Shown: positions 1 through 6,677, counted from the stretch's first letter. The stretch: DNA of 13,032 nt from an uncultured Bacteroides sp. (GCF_910578895.1 NZ_CAJTSC010000073.1:1-13032), one strand, 5' to 3'. Notes: generated by a model not told the origin, from the sequence alone. Translations and numbers: made by a program.

Positions 1-7
1 ATATTTG
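1..7 (+). promoter_or_regulatory. Possible -7 promoter box cut by the window edge
   Basis: The window opens with ATATTTG. If the base just before the window is T, this completes the Bacteroides -7 consensus TAnnTTTG, with TTTG at 4-7. It would place a start site near base 14, a very short leader before the ATG at 31. The first T and any -33 element lie outside the window, so this is only a possibility. Confidence 0.3.
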
Positions 8-30
8 TAATGATTATAATTTAGGTTCCT

Positions 31-252
31 ATGAAAAACCTTCTCACCAATATCTGGCAGTTTTATGCCGATGGTTTCCGGAGTATGACTTTGGGACGCA
101 CCTTGTGGTTTATAATTGCAATCAAGCTGTTTATCATGTTTTTTATCCTGCGTCTTTTCTTTTTTCCCAATTACTTGAACAAAGTTGCCGGCGATGGAGA
201 TAAGGAAGGGTTTGTCAGCCGCGAACTGATTATGCGGGCAGATGGAGAATAA
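31..252 (+). CDS. DUF4492-type small membrane protein upstream of cydAB
   Basis: This 73-residue protein has one clear hydrophobic segment at about residues 25-46 (WFIIAIKLFIMFFILRLFFF), a short amphipathic N-terminus and a charged C-terminal tail rich in Asp, Glu and Arg. I recognise it as the DUF4492 type, a family often found directly before cydA in Bacteroidetes. It sits 54 bases ahead of cydA on the same strand with no terminator between, so co-transcription is likely. The biochemical function is not established to my knowledge. Its size, single helix and position suggest, by inference only, a small accessory subunit or assembly factor of the bd oxidase, comparable in role to CydX of proteobacteria but without visible homology. 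The ATG at 31 is the only sensible start. The identification is fairly sure; the role is a guess. Confidence 0.85.
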   Translation: MKNLLTNIWQFYADGFRSMTLGRTLWFIIAIKLFIMFFILRLFFFPNYLNKVAGDGDKEGFVSRELIMRADGE

Positions 253-306
253 CAGGCGATGCCTGACGGGTAATATTTCAAATTTATCACTAAATATTTA
301 ACTCTC

Positions 307-1860
307 ATGCTTGAAAACATTGACACTTCTCTGATTGACTGGTCGAGAGCGCAATTTGCCTTGACCGCTATCTATCATTGGATTTTCGTGCCGCTTACTT
401 TAGGGCTGGCGGTGATTATGGGCATCATGGAAACGATGTACTACCGTACGGGCGACGGGTTTTGGAAACATGCCGCCAAGTTCTGGATGAAACTATTCGG
501 CATCAACTTTGCCATAGGTGTTGCCACGGGGTTGATTTTGGAGTTCGAGTTCGGTACGAATTGGAGCAATTACAGTTGGTTTGTAGGCGACATTTTCGGC
601 GCGCCGCTTGCCATTGAAGGGATTTTGGCATTCTTTATGGAAGCCACGTTCATAGCCGTGATGTTTTTCGGCTGGGACAAGGTTAGCAAACGTTTCCATT
701 TGGCTTCCACTTGGCTGACGGGATTGGGAGCCACGCTCTCCGCCTGGTGGATTTTGGTGGCTAACGCCTGGATGCAGAATCCGGTAGGGATGGAGTTCAA
801 TCCCGATACGGCCCGCAATGAAATGGTGGATTTTTGGGCGGTTGCCACATCGCCGATGGCAGTCAATAAATTTTTCCACAGCGTGTTGTCCGGCTGGGTG
901 CTGGCTGCGGTGTTTGTGACAGGAGTGAGCTGTTGGTATTTATGGAAGAACAGGGAGAAGAAGTTTGCTGTGTCCAGCATAAAGATAGCTGCTTGGGTAG
1001 GGCTGTTTGCCGCTGTGCTTTCCGCATGGACGGGCGACGGTTCCGGCTATCAGGTGGCGCAGAAACAACCCATGAAACTGGCTGCCATGGAAGGCTATTA
1101 TCAGGGGCAGGAAGGAGCCGGACTGGTGGCTTTCGGCATTCTTAATCCCGGTAAGAAAACGGCGGATGACGGAAAAGATGCTTTCCTCTTCCGCATGGAA
1201 ATTCCCAAGTTCCTTTCACTGCTTGCCGAACGTGACGCGAAGGCTTTCGTGCCGGGCATTAATGACCTGCTGAAGGGCGGCTATCCGCTGAAAGACGGTA
1301 GTATGGCACTCTCCGCCCAAGAAAAGATTGAAAAGGGGAAGAAGGCTATCGGCGCTTTCTCCGCTTATCGTGCCGCCAAAGCAGCGGGCAACGATGCCGA
1401 TGCCCGAATGGCAGCTGCTGTGCTGAAGGAGAATGTGGCGTATTTCGGTTATGGTTATATCAAAGATGTGAATGAGCTGGTGCCTAACGTACCGCTTACG
1501 TTCTATATGTTCCGCGTGATGGTGATGTTGGGCGGTTACTTTATCCTTTTCTTTATTGCCGTGCTCTTTTTTGCTTATAAGAAAGATTTATCGCAGATGC
1601 GTTGGATGCACTGGGTGGCAATGCTGACCATTCCGTTGGGCTATCTTGCCGGACAGGCGGGGTGGGTGGTTGCCGAGTGTGGACGTCAGCCGTGGGCCAT
1701 TCAGGACATGCTACCCACCGGTGCGGCTGTCTCCAGGCTTGATGTCGGTTCTGTGCAAACCACTTTCTTCATTTTCCTTGTATTGTTCACTGTGATGCTG
1801 GTTGCAGAAGCGGGCATCATGCTGAAAGCGATACGGAAAGGACCGGAGAGGGATTTATGA
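307..1860 (+). CDS. cydA: Cytochrome bd ubiquinol oxidase subunit I
   Basis: CydA is the haem-bearing subunit of the bd-type quinol oxidase, an inner-membrane complex that oxidises quinol and reduces oxygen to water without pumping protons. At 517 residues it is full length. Expected residues are visible: His24 (high-spin haem ligand) in IYHWIFVPLTLG, Glu104 and Glu112 in GAPLAIEGILAFFMEATF, His191 and Met405 (in FRVMV) as the b558 ligands, the quinol-site motif KQPMKLAAMEG with Lys257 and Glu262, and GRQPW at 459-463. About 150 mostly hydrophilic residues lie between the helix ending near 243 and the one starting near 396. That fits the long Q-loop subfamily to which the E. coli enzyme belongs. 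It follows the small DUF4492-type gene and precedes cydB by 80 bases, so the three probably form one operon. No CydX-like gene is seen. Confidence 0.98.
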   Translation: MLENIDTSLIDWSRAQFALTAIYHWIFVPLTLGLAVIMGIMETMYYRTGDGFWKHAAKFWMKLFGINFAIGVATGLILEFEFGTNWSNYSWFVGDIFGAPLAIEGILAFFMEATFIAVMFFGWDKVSKRFHLASTWLTGLGATLSAWWILVANAWMQNPVGMEFNPDTARNEMVDFWAVATSPMAVNKFFHSVLSGWVLAAVFVTGVSCWYLWKNREKKFAVSSIKIAAWVGLFAAVLSAWTGDGSGYQVAQKQPMKLAAMEGYYQGQEGAGLVAFGILNPGKKTADDGKDAFLFRMEIPKFLSLLAERDAKAFVPGINDLLKGGYPLKDGSMALSAQEKIEKGKKAIGAFSAYRAAKAAGNDADARMAAAVLKENVAYFGYGYIKDVNELVPNVPLTFYMFRVMVMLGGYFILFFIAVLFFAYKKDLSQMRWMHWVAMLTIPLGYLAGQAGWVVAECGRQPWAIQDMLPTGAAVSRLDVGSVQTTFFIFLVLFTVMLVAEAGIMLKAIRKGPERDL

Positions 1861-1896
1861 TTTATAATCCGCATACATCTGAAATCATGAAATCGT

Positions 1897-1937
1897 AATT
1901 CACAATTCATAATTCACAATTCATAATTCACAATTCC
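1897..1937. repeat. Tandem AATTCAY 7-base repeat between cydA and cydB
   Basis: Five units of AATTCAC or AATTCAT alternate strictly from 1897 to 1931, followed by a partial sixth (AATTCC) ending three bases before the cydB ATG at 1941. Taken in pairs, the repeat unit is 14 bases. Being AT-rich and unstructured, it could serve as the cydB translation leader, or it could be a slippage-prone simple repeat. No ribosome-binding site is otherwise visible here. Confidence 0.9.
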
Positions 1938-1940
1938 AAA

Positions 1941-3089
1941 ATGATTTATACTTTTCTTCAACAATATTGGTGGTTTATAGTATCCTTGTTGGGAGCCATC
2001 CTTGTTTTCCTGCTTTTTGTGCAGGGAGGTAACTCATTGATATTCTGTCTGGGCAAGACGGAAGAGCAACGTAAGATGATAATCAATTCTACGGGGCGCA
2101 AATGGGAGTTTACGTTTACTACGCTCGTAACGTTCGGCGGTGCGTTTTTTGCATCGTTCCCGTTGTTTTACAGCACGAGTTTCGGCGGAGCATATTGGCT
2201 GTGGATGATTATCCTCTTTACGTTCGTGTTGCAGGCTGTCAGCTACGAGTTCCAGTCGAAAGCGGGCAATCTGTTGGGCAAGACTGCGTATCGCATCTTT
2301 TTGGTGATAAACGGAGTAGTAGGTCCTTTGCTGCTGGGCGGTGCGGTGGCAACGTTTTTTACAGGGTCGGCATTCTATGTCGACAAGGGTAATATTGCGG
2401 ATATGGCGATGCCGGTCATCAGCAGCTGGGCGAATGCCGGACATGGTCTGGATGCGCTGCTCAATCCTTGGAACGTAGTGCTGGGACTTGCCGTGTTTTT
2501 CCTTGCCCGCGTTCTCGGCGTACTTTACTTTATCAATAATATCAACGATGCGGATTTGGTGCAGCGTTGCCGCCGTGCATTGTGGGGCAATACAGGACTG
2601 TTTCTTGTGTTCTTCCTGGCATTTGTCATCCGTACGCTGGTTGCCGAGGGTTATGCGGTAAATCCGGAAACAGGAGAGGTGTTTATGGAGCCTTATAAGT
2701 ATCTGACGAATTTCATTGAGTTGCCGATAGTGCTGGTTGTATTCCTTACCGGCGTGCTGGCGGTGCTTTGGGGCATTGTCCGCACGGTGTGGAAGCCGGC
2801 GTTCGACAAAGGTATATGGTTTGCCGGTGCAGGCACGGTACTTACGGTGCTGTCGCTGTTGCTTGTGGCAGGTTATAACAATACCGCTTATTATCCCTCT
2901 ACCGTCGACTTGCAGAGTTCGCTTACGCTGGCAAACAGTTGCTCCAGCCAGTTCACGCTACGGGTAATGGCTTACGTGTCCGTACTGGTTCCTTTCGTGC
3001 TTGCATACATTTTCTACGCTTGGCGCAGCATCGACAAGAAGAAGATAGATGCAGGGGAAATGCAGGAAGAAGGGGGACATGCTTATTAA
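1941..3089 (+). CDS. cydB: Cytochrome bd ubiquinol oxidase subunit II
   Basis: CydB is the second large subunit of the bd oxidase. It carries no haem ligands of its own but is structurally related to CydA and needed for assembly and stability of the complex. The 382-residue product is almost wholly hydrophobic, with about eight to nine membrane helices, for example around residues 12-28, 60-78, 86-100 and 120-140. It ends in a hydrophilic tail rich in Lys, Glu and Gly. The N-terminus (QYWWFIVSLLGAILVFLLFVQGG) and the internal GLDALLNPWNVVLGLAVFFLARVLG segment are typical of the Bacteroidetes CydB type. It starts 80 bases after the cydA stop, across a short tandem repeat, with no terminator between, and a strong hairpin terminator follows the stop. 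Identification is secure from both sequence type and position. Confidence 0.96.
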   Translation: MIYTFLQQYWWFIVSLLGAILVFLLFVQGGNSLIFCLGKTEEQRKMIINSTGRKWEFTFTTLVTFGGAFFASFPLFYSTSFGGAYWLWMIILFTFVLQAVSYEFQSKAGNLLGKTAYRIFLVINGVVGPLLLGGAVATFFTGSAFYVDKGNIADMAMPVISSWANAGHGLDALLNPWNVVLGLAVFFLARVLGVLYFINNINDADLVQRCRRALWGNTGLFLVFFLAFVIRTLVAEGYAVNPETGEVFMEPYKYLTNFIELPIVLVVFLTGVLAVLWGIVRTVWKPAFDKGIWFAGAGTVLTVLSLLLVAGYNNTAYYPSTVDLQSSLTLANSCSSQFTLRVMAYVSVLVPFVLAYIFYAWRSIDKKKIDAGEMQEEGGHAY

Positions 3090-3151
3090 GGCTGCCGGCT
3101 TCGGAAGTTTACCGCTCCTGTTTCCGGTAGCGTTATGTTGAGGCTCGGATG

Positions 3152-3211
3152 AAAAAGACCAGGTGTATATCAAAATTTTGTCAGCACTTTGATATACACC
3201 CGGTCTTTTTT
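3152..3211. terminator. Strong, probably bidirectional terminator after cydB
   Basis: A near-perfect stem pairs 3152-3174 with 3188-3210: AAAAAGACC, then A, then GGTGTATATCAAA against the matching right arm, with one A:C mismatch (3161/3201) and a 13-base loop. The right arm ends in T-run 3206-3211, as expected for Rho-independent termination of cydAB. The left arm gives a five-T run on the minus strand, so it can also stop the convergent lipoprotein transcript ending at 3294. Confidence 0.92.
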
Positions 3212-3259
3212 CTGTTTCTCATTTTCCCTTATTCGGAATATATGCTTTTCCTCAATGCG

Positions 3260-3284
3260 GGAAAACAGGTCGTTTTCCTTTTTT
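3260..3284 (+). terminator. Weak hairpin with T-run, possible back-up terminator
   Basis: GGAAAAC (3260-3266) pairs with GTTTTCC (3272-3278) around a five-base loop and is followed by TTTTTT at 3279-3284. The stem is only seven mostly A:T pairs, so it is much weaker than the hairpin at 3152-3211. It lies between that hairpin and the stop of the convergent gene. Confidence 0.4.
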
Positions 3285-3293
3285 CTCTACAGA

Positions 3294-3731
3294 TTACTTC
3301 TTTTTGAATGTCATTTCGTCATAATACTCCGTATCTTTATCCTTGTATTGAACTACGAGTACTGCCGTGTTTTCATTCAGTGTCTTGATAACTACTTCAT
3401 CACTGTCGTTGTCATCGTAAGTGAGTTTCAGTTTGTTTCCGGAGACGCTCCAAGTGAATGGGTCGGTAGAGTTATCATACTCATCCTTATACGTTCCGGT
3501 TCCGTCTTTTTTGAACGTGTAGACTTCATCGGTATAGGCTTCATCCCATTCTTCTTTTTCACCATCGTAAATTTCATACCCTTTATTCCAGGTAGACTGC
3601 CACGTACCGATGATGAGTGTCTTGGCATCGCCTGCAATGCCTTCATCGTCATCATCGCTACAAGAGGTAAAACCTACGCACAATGCCATCACCATGCACG
3701 ACAGCCAAAATTTCAGTTCAAATTTCTTCAT
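3294..3731 (-). CDS. Lipocalin-like surface lipoprotein
   Basis: The product is 145 residues from the ATG at 3731. This start gives a classic lipoprotein signal: MKK, a hydrophobic stretch, then lipobox FTSC with Cys24. An in-frame ATG at 3785 would add 18 residues with no signal character and would lie upstream of the promoter box at 3768-3775, so I reject it. Directly after the cysteine comes SDDDDE, an acidic run matching the lipoprotein export signal that sends Bacteroidetes lipoproteins to the cell surface. The mature part opens with LIIGTWQSTW and continues as short alternating beta-strand-like blocks (VYTFKKDGTGTY, FTWSVSGNKLKLTY, EYYDEMTFKKK). This is the pattern of Bacteroidetes lipocalin-like lipoproteins (Pfam Lipocalin_4 type). 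Ligand and function are unknown. It lies 89 bases after the small helix-turn-helix gene on the same strand but has its own promoter box. It is richer in A and T than its neighbours. Confidence 0.85.
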   Translation of the reverse strand: MKKFELKFWLSCMVMALCVGFTSCSDDDDEGIAGDAKTLIIGTWQSTWNKGYEIYDGEKEEWDEAYTDEVYTFKKDGTGTYKDEYDNSTDPFTWSVSGNKLKLTYDDNDSDEVVIKTLNENTAVLVVQYKDKDTEYYDEMTFKKK

Positions 3732-3767
3732 GTTTACTCTATTTTTTAAGTTAATATTAAAACGGTG

Positions 3768-3775
3768 CAAAGATA
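3768..3775 (-). promoter_or_regulatory. Bacteroides -7 promoter box for the lipoprotein gene
   Basis: Read on the minus strand this is TATCTTTG, a full match to TAnnTTTG. It lies 37 bases upstream of the ATG at 3731 and predicts a start near 3761 with a leader of about 30 bases. No clear TTTG is seen at the -33 position. Confidence 0.65.
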
Positions 3776-3820
3776 GCTGATGCATGGAAGAGCGGATGGG
3801 GAAGTGTGTGACAGGTGCTT

Positions 3821-4111
3821 CTACAGAAGTGTAGTGTTTTTTTCTACATTGCGTTTGTCTTCGGCTGTGGCGGAAGATACAGGGTAGTCCGTTGCCAAAG
3901 GGGATTCCGATGCCAACTCGGCGGAATAGCAGCCGAAAAAGTCACGGTTCAATATGTGGCAGATGCGCATCAGCAGGTCGGTGTCTATGCTTTGCCGTTT
4001 GAATATAGAGTACACGTTGGTGCGGTCGCAATACAATTTCCTTGCAAACCAGACAACGGAACGTTCCTGGCGGTGCAATTCATCTTCTATGAGTTGTCCG
4101 ATGTGTACCAT
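3821..4111 (-). CDS. Small helix-turn-helix (XRE-like) DNA-binding protein
   Basis: The 96-residue product begins MVHIGQLIEDELHRQERSVV and continues with WFARKLYCDRTNVYSIFKR. I read the latter as a two-helix DNA-binding unit at about residues 17-38, with recognition helix near 29-38. It is followed by DTDLLMRICHILNRDFFGCYS, which resembles helices four and five of the XRE/Cro fold. The C-terminal 30 residues are polar and probably disordered. No sensor or enzymatic domain is present, so it would be a simple repressor or activator; the target is unknown. The lipoprotein gene follows on the same strand after 89 bases and may be regulated by it or co-transcribed. The leader region is odd: the nearest TAnnTTTG box is about 315 bases upstream, beyond a long hairpin. 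Confidence 0.75.
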   Translation of the reverse strand: MVHIGQLIEDELHRQERSVVWFARKLYCDRTNVYSIFKRQSIDTDLLMRICHILNRDFFGCYSAELASESPLATDYPVSSATAEDKRNVEKNTTLL

Positions 4112-4165
4112 ATCGTATGCGTGGCGACAATAAAAAAAGGCGGAACCATTCGTTACTTATCTTAT

Positions 4166-4281
4166 TCCTGAGGCACCGCCAAGCACCCGACCATTTCGAC
4201 AAGTACGAACAGTTCACGCCCGAAAGCGTGAACCTTCGCTTACTTATTCTCAATGGTCTTTCAAATTGGCGGTTTTCAGGA
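4166..4281. repeat. 116-base imperfect inverted repeat (long hairpin)
   Basis: Successive blocks pair outward from a tight central hairpin. GTTCACGC (4212-4219) pairs with GCGTGAAC (4226-4233), CGAA (4206-4209) with TTCG (4235-4238), AAGTA (4201-4205) with TACTT (4241-4245), GACCATT (4189-4195) with AATGGTC (4252-4258), ACCGCCAA (4175-4182) with TTGGCGGT (4266-4273), and TCCTGA (4166-4171) with TCAGGA (4276-4281). Small internal loops separate the blocks. There is no T-run, so it is not an ordinary terminator. It may be a structured leader, a small RNA or a decayed palindromic element. No coding sequence is convincing here. Confidence 0.75.
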
Positions 4282-4459
4282 TCGAGAACAAGAGCTAAAG
4301 CTCAATATTTAATAAGTATAAGAATGGAAACGCTTTTCCTGAATCCTATAAATTATGTTCATTTAATAGTTTATGCTTTTTTCGGCTTTCTGTTTTAATA
4401 TCTTAGTTTGTATACTGTTTGCATGCAAATGTAGTGAATATTCCTTTGCTGCGCACCAT
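4282..4459. other. AT-rich spacer with no recognised gene
   Basis: Together with the flanking hairpin and repeat element, this spacer forms a roughly 600-base stretch (4112-4714) without a convincing gene. The open frame at 4117-4398 on the plus strand has no family resemblance and runs through the inverted repeat. The only features seen in the spacer itself are a 12-base perfect palindrome TTTGCATGCAAA at 4418-4429 and an overlapping minus-strand promoter-like box. Confidence 0.6.
4426..4433 (-). promoter_or_regulatory. Candidate minus-strand -7 promoter box
   Basis: On the minus strand this reads TACATTTG, a full TAnnTTTG match, overlapping the palindrome TTTGCATGCAAA (4418-4429) that could be an operator. 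Transcription would start near 4419 and pass through the 4166-4281 hairpin before reaching the helix-turn-helix gene at 4111, giving a leader of about 310 bases. No TTTG is seen at -33, so this is tentative. Confidence 0.35.
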
Positions 4460-4675
4460 CATGTAGCATTTATTTTAAGAAGAGCGCACAGCTTTTGCAT
4501 TTAGGGGAGTTAGAGGAGTTATCACTTCGTCTCGCTTCGTCAGTAGTTAAAGAAGTTATAGCCGATACTCTTTTGTATGACATTGTTACAAAAGTATCGG
4601 CTTTAACTCTTATGCCGACTTGGCGGCTGAAAACTCCTTTTAACTCCTCTAACTCCTTAAAATAAATGCTACATG
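4460..4675. repeat. Palindromic repeat element, copy A
   Basis: The element is bounded by a perfect 20-base inverted repeat, CATGTAGCATTTATTTTAAG at 4460-4479 and its complement at 4656-4675. It continues inward as GAGTTAGAGGAGTTA (4507-4521) against 4641-4655, so the right arm is a continuous 35 bases while the left arm is split by 27 extra bases at 4480-4506. Inside, 4554-4577 pairs with 4587-4608 (AGTTATAGCCGATAC, then TTTTGTA, with a two-base bulge) around the loop TGACATTGT. A related copy in the same orientation lies at 11248-11445. No open frame is credible, and the element sits 39 bases past the end of the ompA-like gene. Confidence 0.85.
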
Positions 4676-4714
4676 CTTCGGATTACAGACAACCTGTACC
4701 GGTTTTCAGGAATA

Positions 4715-5389
4715 TCATTTCCCTGCTTCCGCATTCTTAATCATCTGTTCGCTGGCATACATGAATATTACCACGCGTCGGTTTTGGTCGGCAGAGAGAC
4801 TTTCGTCGTATTGATTATATCCCACGCCTTCCACTTGCTTGAATTGCGAAGGAGACACACCGCAGCTCTGCAGGTAATTCTCTACGGCATAGGCGCGGTT
4901 TTTGGAAACCTTCATGTTGGCTTCGTACGTGCCTACCTTGTCGGTATGCCCTATGATGGCGATATCCGTGGTGGGGTCTTCTTTCAGGATTTTGGCAAGG
5001 TCGCGCAAGGAAGCTTTCGCATCGTTGCTCAGCGTGGAGGAGTTGAAGGCAAACAGAATGCCGGAGTCGAATGTCACCTTGACGGCATCCAGGTTGTTGG
5101 CATCTTTCACCACTTCCACCTGTGCGCCCTCAATCTTGGCGGCTTCGGCAGCTTTTTTATCCATTTTATGGCCGATTGCCACACCGGCACCCGTACCTAC
5201 CGCCGCACCTACCGCTGCGCCGATGGCTGCGCCTTTGCCTTTGCCGAACAATCCGCCCAGAATAGCTCCCGCCGCTGCGCCCGAACCGCCGCCAATGATA
5301 CCGCCTTTTGCCTTATTGTTCATTGTGGCGCAACTACCCAGTAGTATGGCGCCGCTCAGCAGGAATGCTGCAAATTTCATCTTTTTCAT
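4715..5389 (-). CDS. OmpA-family glycine-zipper lipoprotein
   Basis: This is a 224-residue envelope lipoprotein thought to tie the outer membrane to peptidoglycan. It starts with a lipoprotein signal ending in LLGSC (Cys20). Residues 29-74 form a glycine-zipper stretch of repeated GxxxG-like small residues (GGIIGGGSGAAAGAILGGLFG and onward), likely to insert in or pack at a membrane. Residues 104-213 are an OmpA C-terminal domain: VTFDSGILFAFNSSTL, then IIGHTDKVGTYEANMKVSKNRAYAVENYL, then NRRVVIFMYASE. Asp150 and Arg165 match the residues that bind diaminopimelate in OmpA and Pal. This zipper-plus-OmpA layout resembles E. coli YiaD. The gene lies 121 bases past nagA on the same strand. No clean TAnnTTTG box was found upstream (the nearest is TAAACTTG at 5427-5434) and no terminator separates it from nagA, so its promoter is uncertain. 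The palindromic element copy A lies just downstream. Confidence 0.93.
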   Translation of the reverse strand: MKKMKFAAFLLSGAILLGSCATMNNKAKGGIIGGGSGAAAGAILGGLFGKGKGAAIGAAVGAAVGTGAGVAIGHKMDKKAAEAAKIEGAQVEVVKDANNLDAVKVTFDSGILFAFNSSTLSNDAKASLRDLAKILKEDPTTDIAIIGHTDKVGTYEANMKVSKNRAYAVENYLQSCGVSPSQFKQVEGVGYNQYDESLSADQNRRVVIFMYASEQMIKNAEAGK

Positions 5390-5510
5390 ACTTTTTATTT
5401 TTAAATTGGTTCAAGTTTTACTGATTCAAGTTTATGTATATAATACATCTGCCGGTATCAAAATGTTTACCGTTGCAGCTTTTTTAAGAGAATCAGAACC
5501 TGTTTTTGTG

Positions 5511-6677
5511 TTATTTGTAATTCAGGAAATTCTCTTGCATCAATTTTCCTGCCTGCCATACGGCACGCACGTTCAGTTCCTTATCCATGATGAGGATGTC
5601 GGCATCCTTATCTTTCTGCAAAGAACCTTTGCGCGCGGAGACTCCCATGATACGCGCCGGAGTCTCGGAAGCCATGCGCAGGGCATCGCCCAACGGGATG
5701 CCGGCTTGGACCATGGTACGCACCAGCACATCCATAGTGGCGATGCTGCCTGCCAGCGAAGAGCGGTCGGCAAGCTTGCACACGCCGTCTTCGATGATAT
5801 AGCGCGGGTCATTGGTCTCTTTGCCTTCGGTGGCGGCACAAGAGAGGGCGTCCGTGACGAGACATGTGTGTTCCACACCTTTCAGCTTATATGCCAGACG
5901 CAAGATGGTAGACGGCAGATGGATGCCGTCGGCAATGAGTTCGATGGTCATGCCATCGGTCAGGTAGACGCTCTCCACGGTACCTTCGTACTTGTATTCG
6001 CGGCGCTTGTGAAAGCCCGGCATGGCGTTGTAGAAGTGTGCGGCATGGCTAAATCCGGCTTCATAGGCGGCACGGATGCCTTCATATTCGGCTTCGGTGT
6101 GCGATACTGCTGCCAATATGCCTTTTTTACGCAGGTATCCGGCAAACTCCAGTGCTCCGGGCAGTTCGGGAGAGGCGTCCCAGCGGCGGATGCAGTGTGT
6201 GCTTTCCACAAGTTCGCGGTATTCTTGCGGGACAATCTCCTTTACTTGACCGGCAAACTGTTCACCTGCCATTTTGGGATTGAGGTAAGGACCTTCGATG
6301 TGCAATCCCAGTACGGGGCTGTCCGGTTCTGCCATAAGTTGCTCGCATACACGGACAGCTTGATGCAGTTTGCCGAACGGGGAGGACGAAACGGTAGGGT
6401 AGAAACTCGTTGCACCATGACCGAGATGCGCATGGATGATACTGCGGAACGCTTCTTCGGTACACTCGTTGAAGTCGTGTCCGCCACCGCCGTGTGCGTG
6501 CATGCACACGAACCCCGGTACGATATACATGCCTTTGGCATCGATGAGCCGCGCACCGATAAGTGCGAGGTCGCAATTGGTCACTTCAAGGATTTTTCCG
6601 TCGCGTATCAGGACAGAACCTTCATTCAGCCAGCCTTGCGGAGTGAATATGCGTCCGTTGATGATTTGAGTAAGCAT
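5511..6677 (-). CDS. nagA: N-acetylglucosamine-6-phosphate deacetylase
   Basis: NagA removes the acetyl group from GlcNAc-6-phosphate to give glucosamine-6-phosphate and acetate, in the cytosol, for amino-sugar catabolism and recycling of cell-wall sugars. The 388-residue length fits the family. In order are seen: the N-terminal metal motif HAHGGGGHDF (His60, His62), GLHIEGPYLNPKMAGEQ with metal ligand Glu128, SHTEAEY (His193), HAAHFYNAM (His211, His214) for metal and phosphate-sugar binding, LIADGIHLP (His252), and LVTDALS with catalytic Asp276. The strand before the first motif reads PGFVCMHAHG, with Cys58 where many members have Asp. The usual partner nagB is absent nearby. The gene starts 56 bases after the potD stop with no terminator or TAnnTTTG box between, so it may be read from the pot transcript. 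ATG at 6677 gives the expected N-terminus. Confidence 0.95.
   Translation of the reverse strand: MLTQIINGRIFTPQGWLNEGSVLIRDGKILEVTNCDLALIGARLIDAKGMYIVPGFVCMHAHGGGGHDFNECTEEAFRSIIHAHLGHGATSFYPTVSSSPFGKLHQAVRVCEQLMAEPDSPVLGLHIEGPYLNPKMAGEQFAGQVKEIVPQEYRELVESTHCIRRWDASPELPGALEFAGYLRKKGILAAVSHTEAEYEGIRAAYEAGFSHAAHFYNAMPGFHKRREYKYEGTVESVYLTDGMTIELIADGIHLPSTILRLAYKLKGVEHTCLVTDALSCAATEGKETNDPRYIIEDGVCKLADRSSLAGSIATMDVLVRTMVQAGIPLGDALRMASETPARIMGVSARKGSLQKDKDADILIMDKELNVRAVWQAGKLMQENFLNYK

Noticed and set aside
253..265. CAGGC-GAT-GCCTG hairpin after the DUF4492-type gene as a terminator
   Set aside because: The stem is five pairs with a three-base loop and no T-run, and cydA follows closely, so termination here is unlikely.
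3189..3749. A 186-codon plus-strand frame opposite the lipocalin-like lipoprotein
   Set aside because: The minus strand gives a signal peptide, a lipobox and an export signal with a promoter box; the plus frame starts inside the terminator stem.
4117..4398. A 93-codon plus-strand frame in the ompA-upstream spacer
   Set aside because: It runs straight through the long inverted repeat and has no recognisable composition or start signal.
4460..4675. Repeat element as an insertion sequence
   Set aside because: It is about 216 bases with no transposase frame, so at most it is a non-autonomous element.
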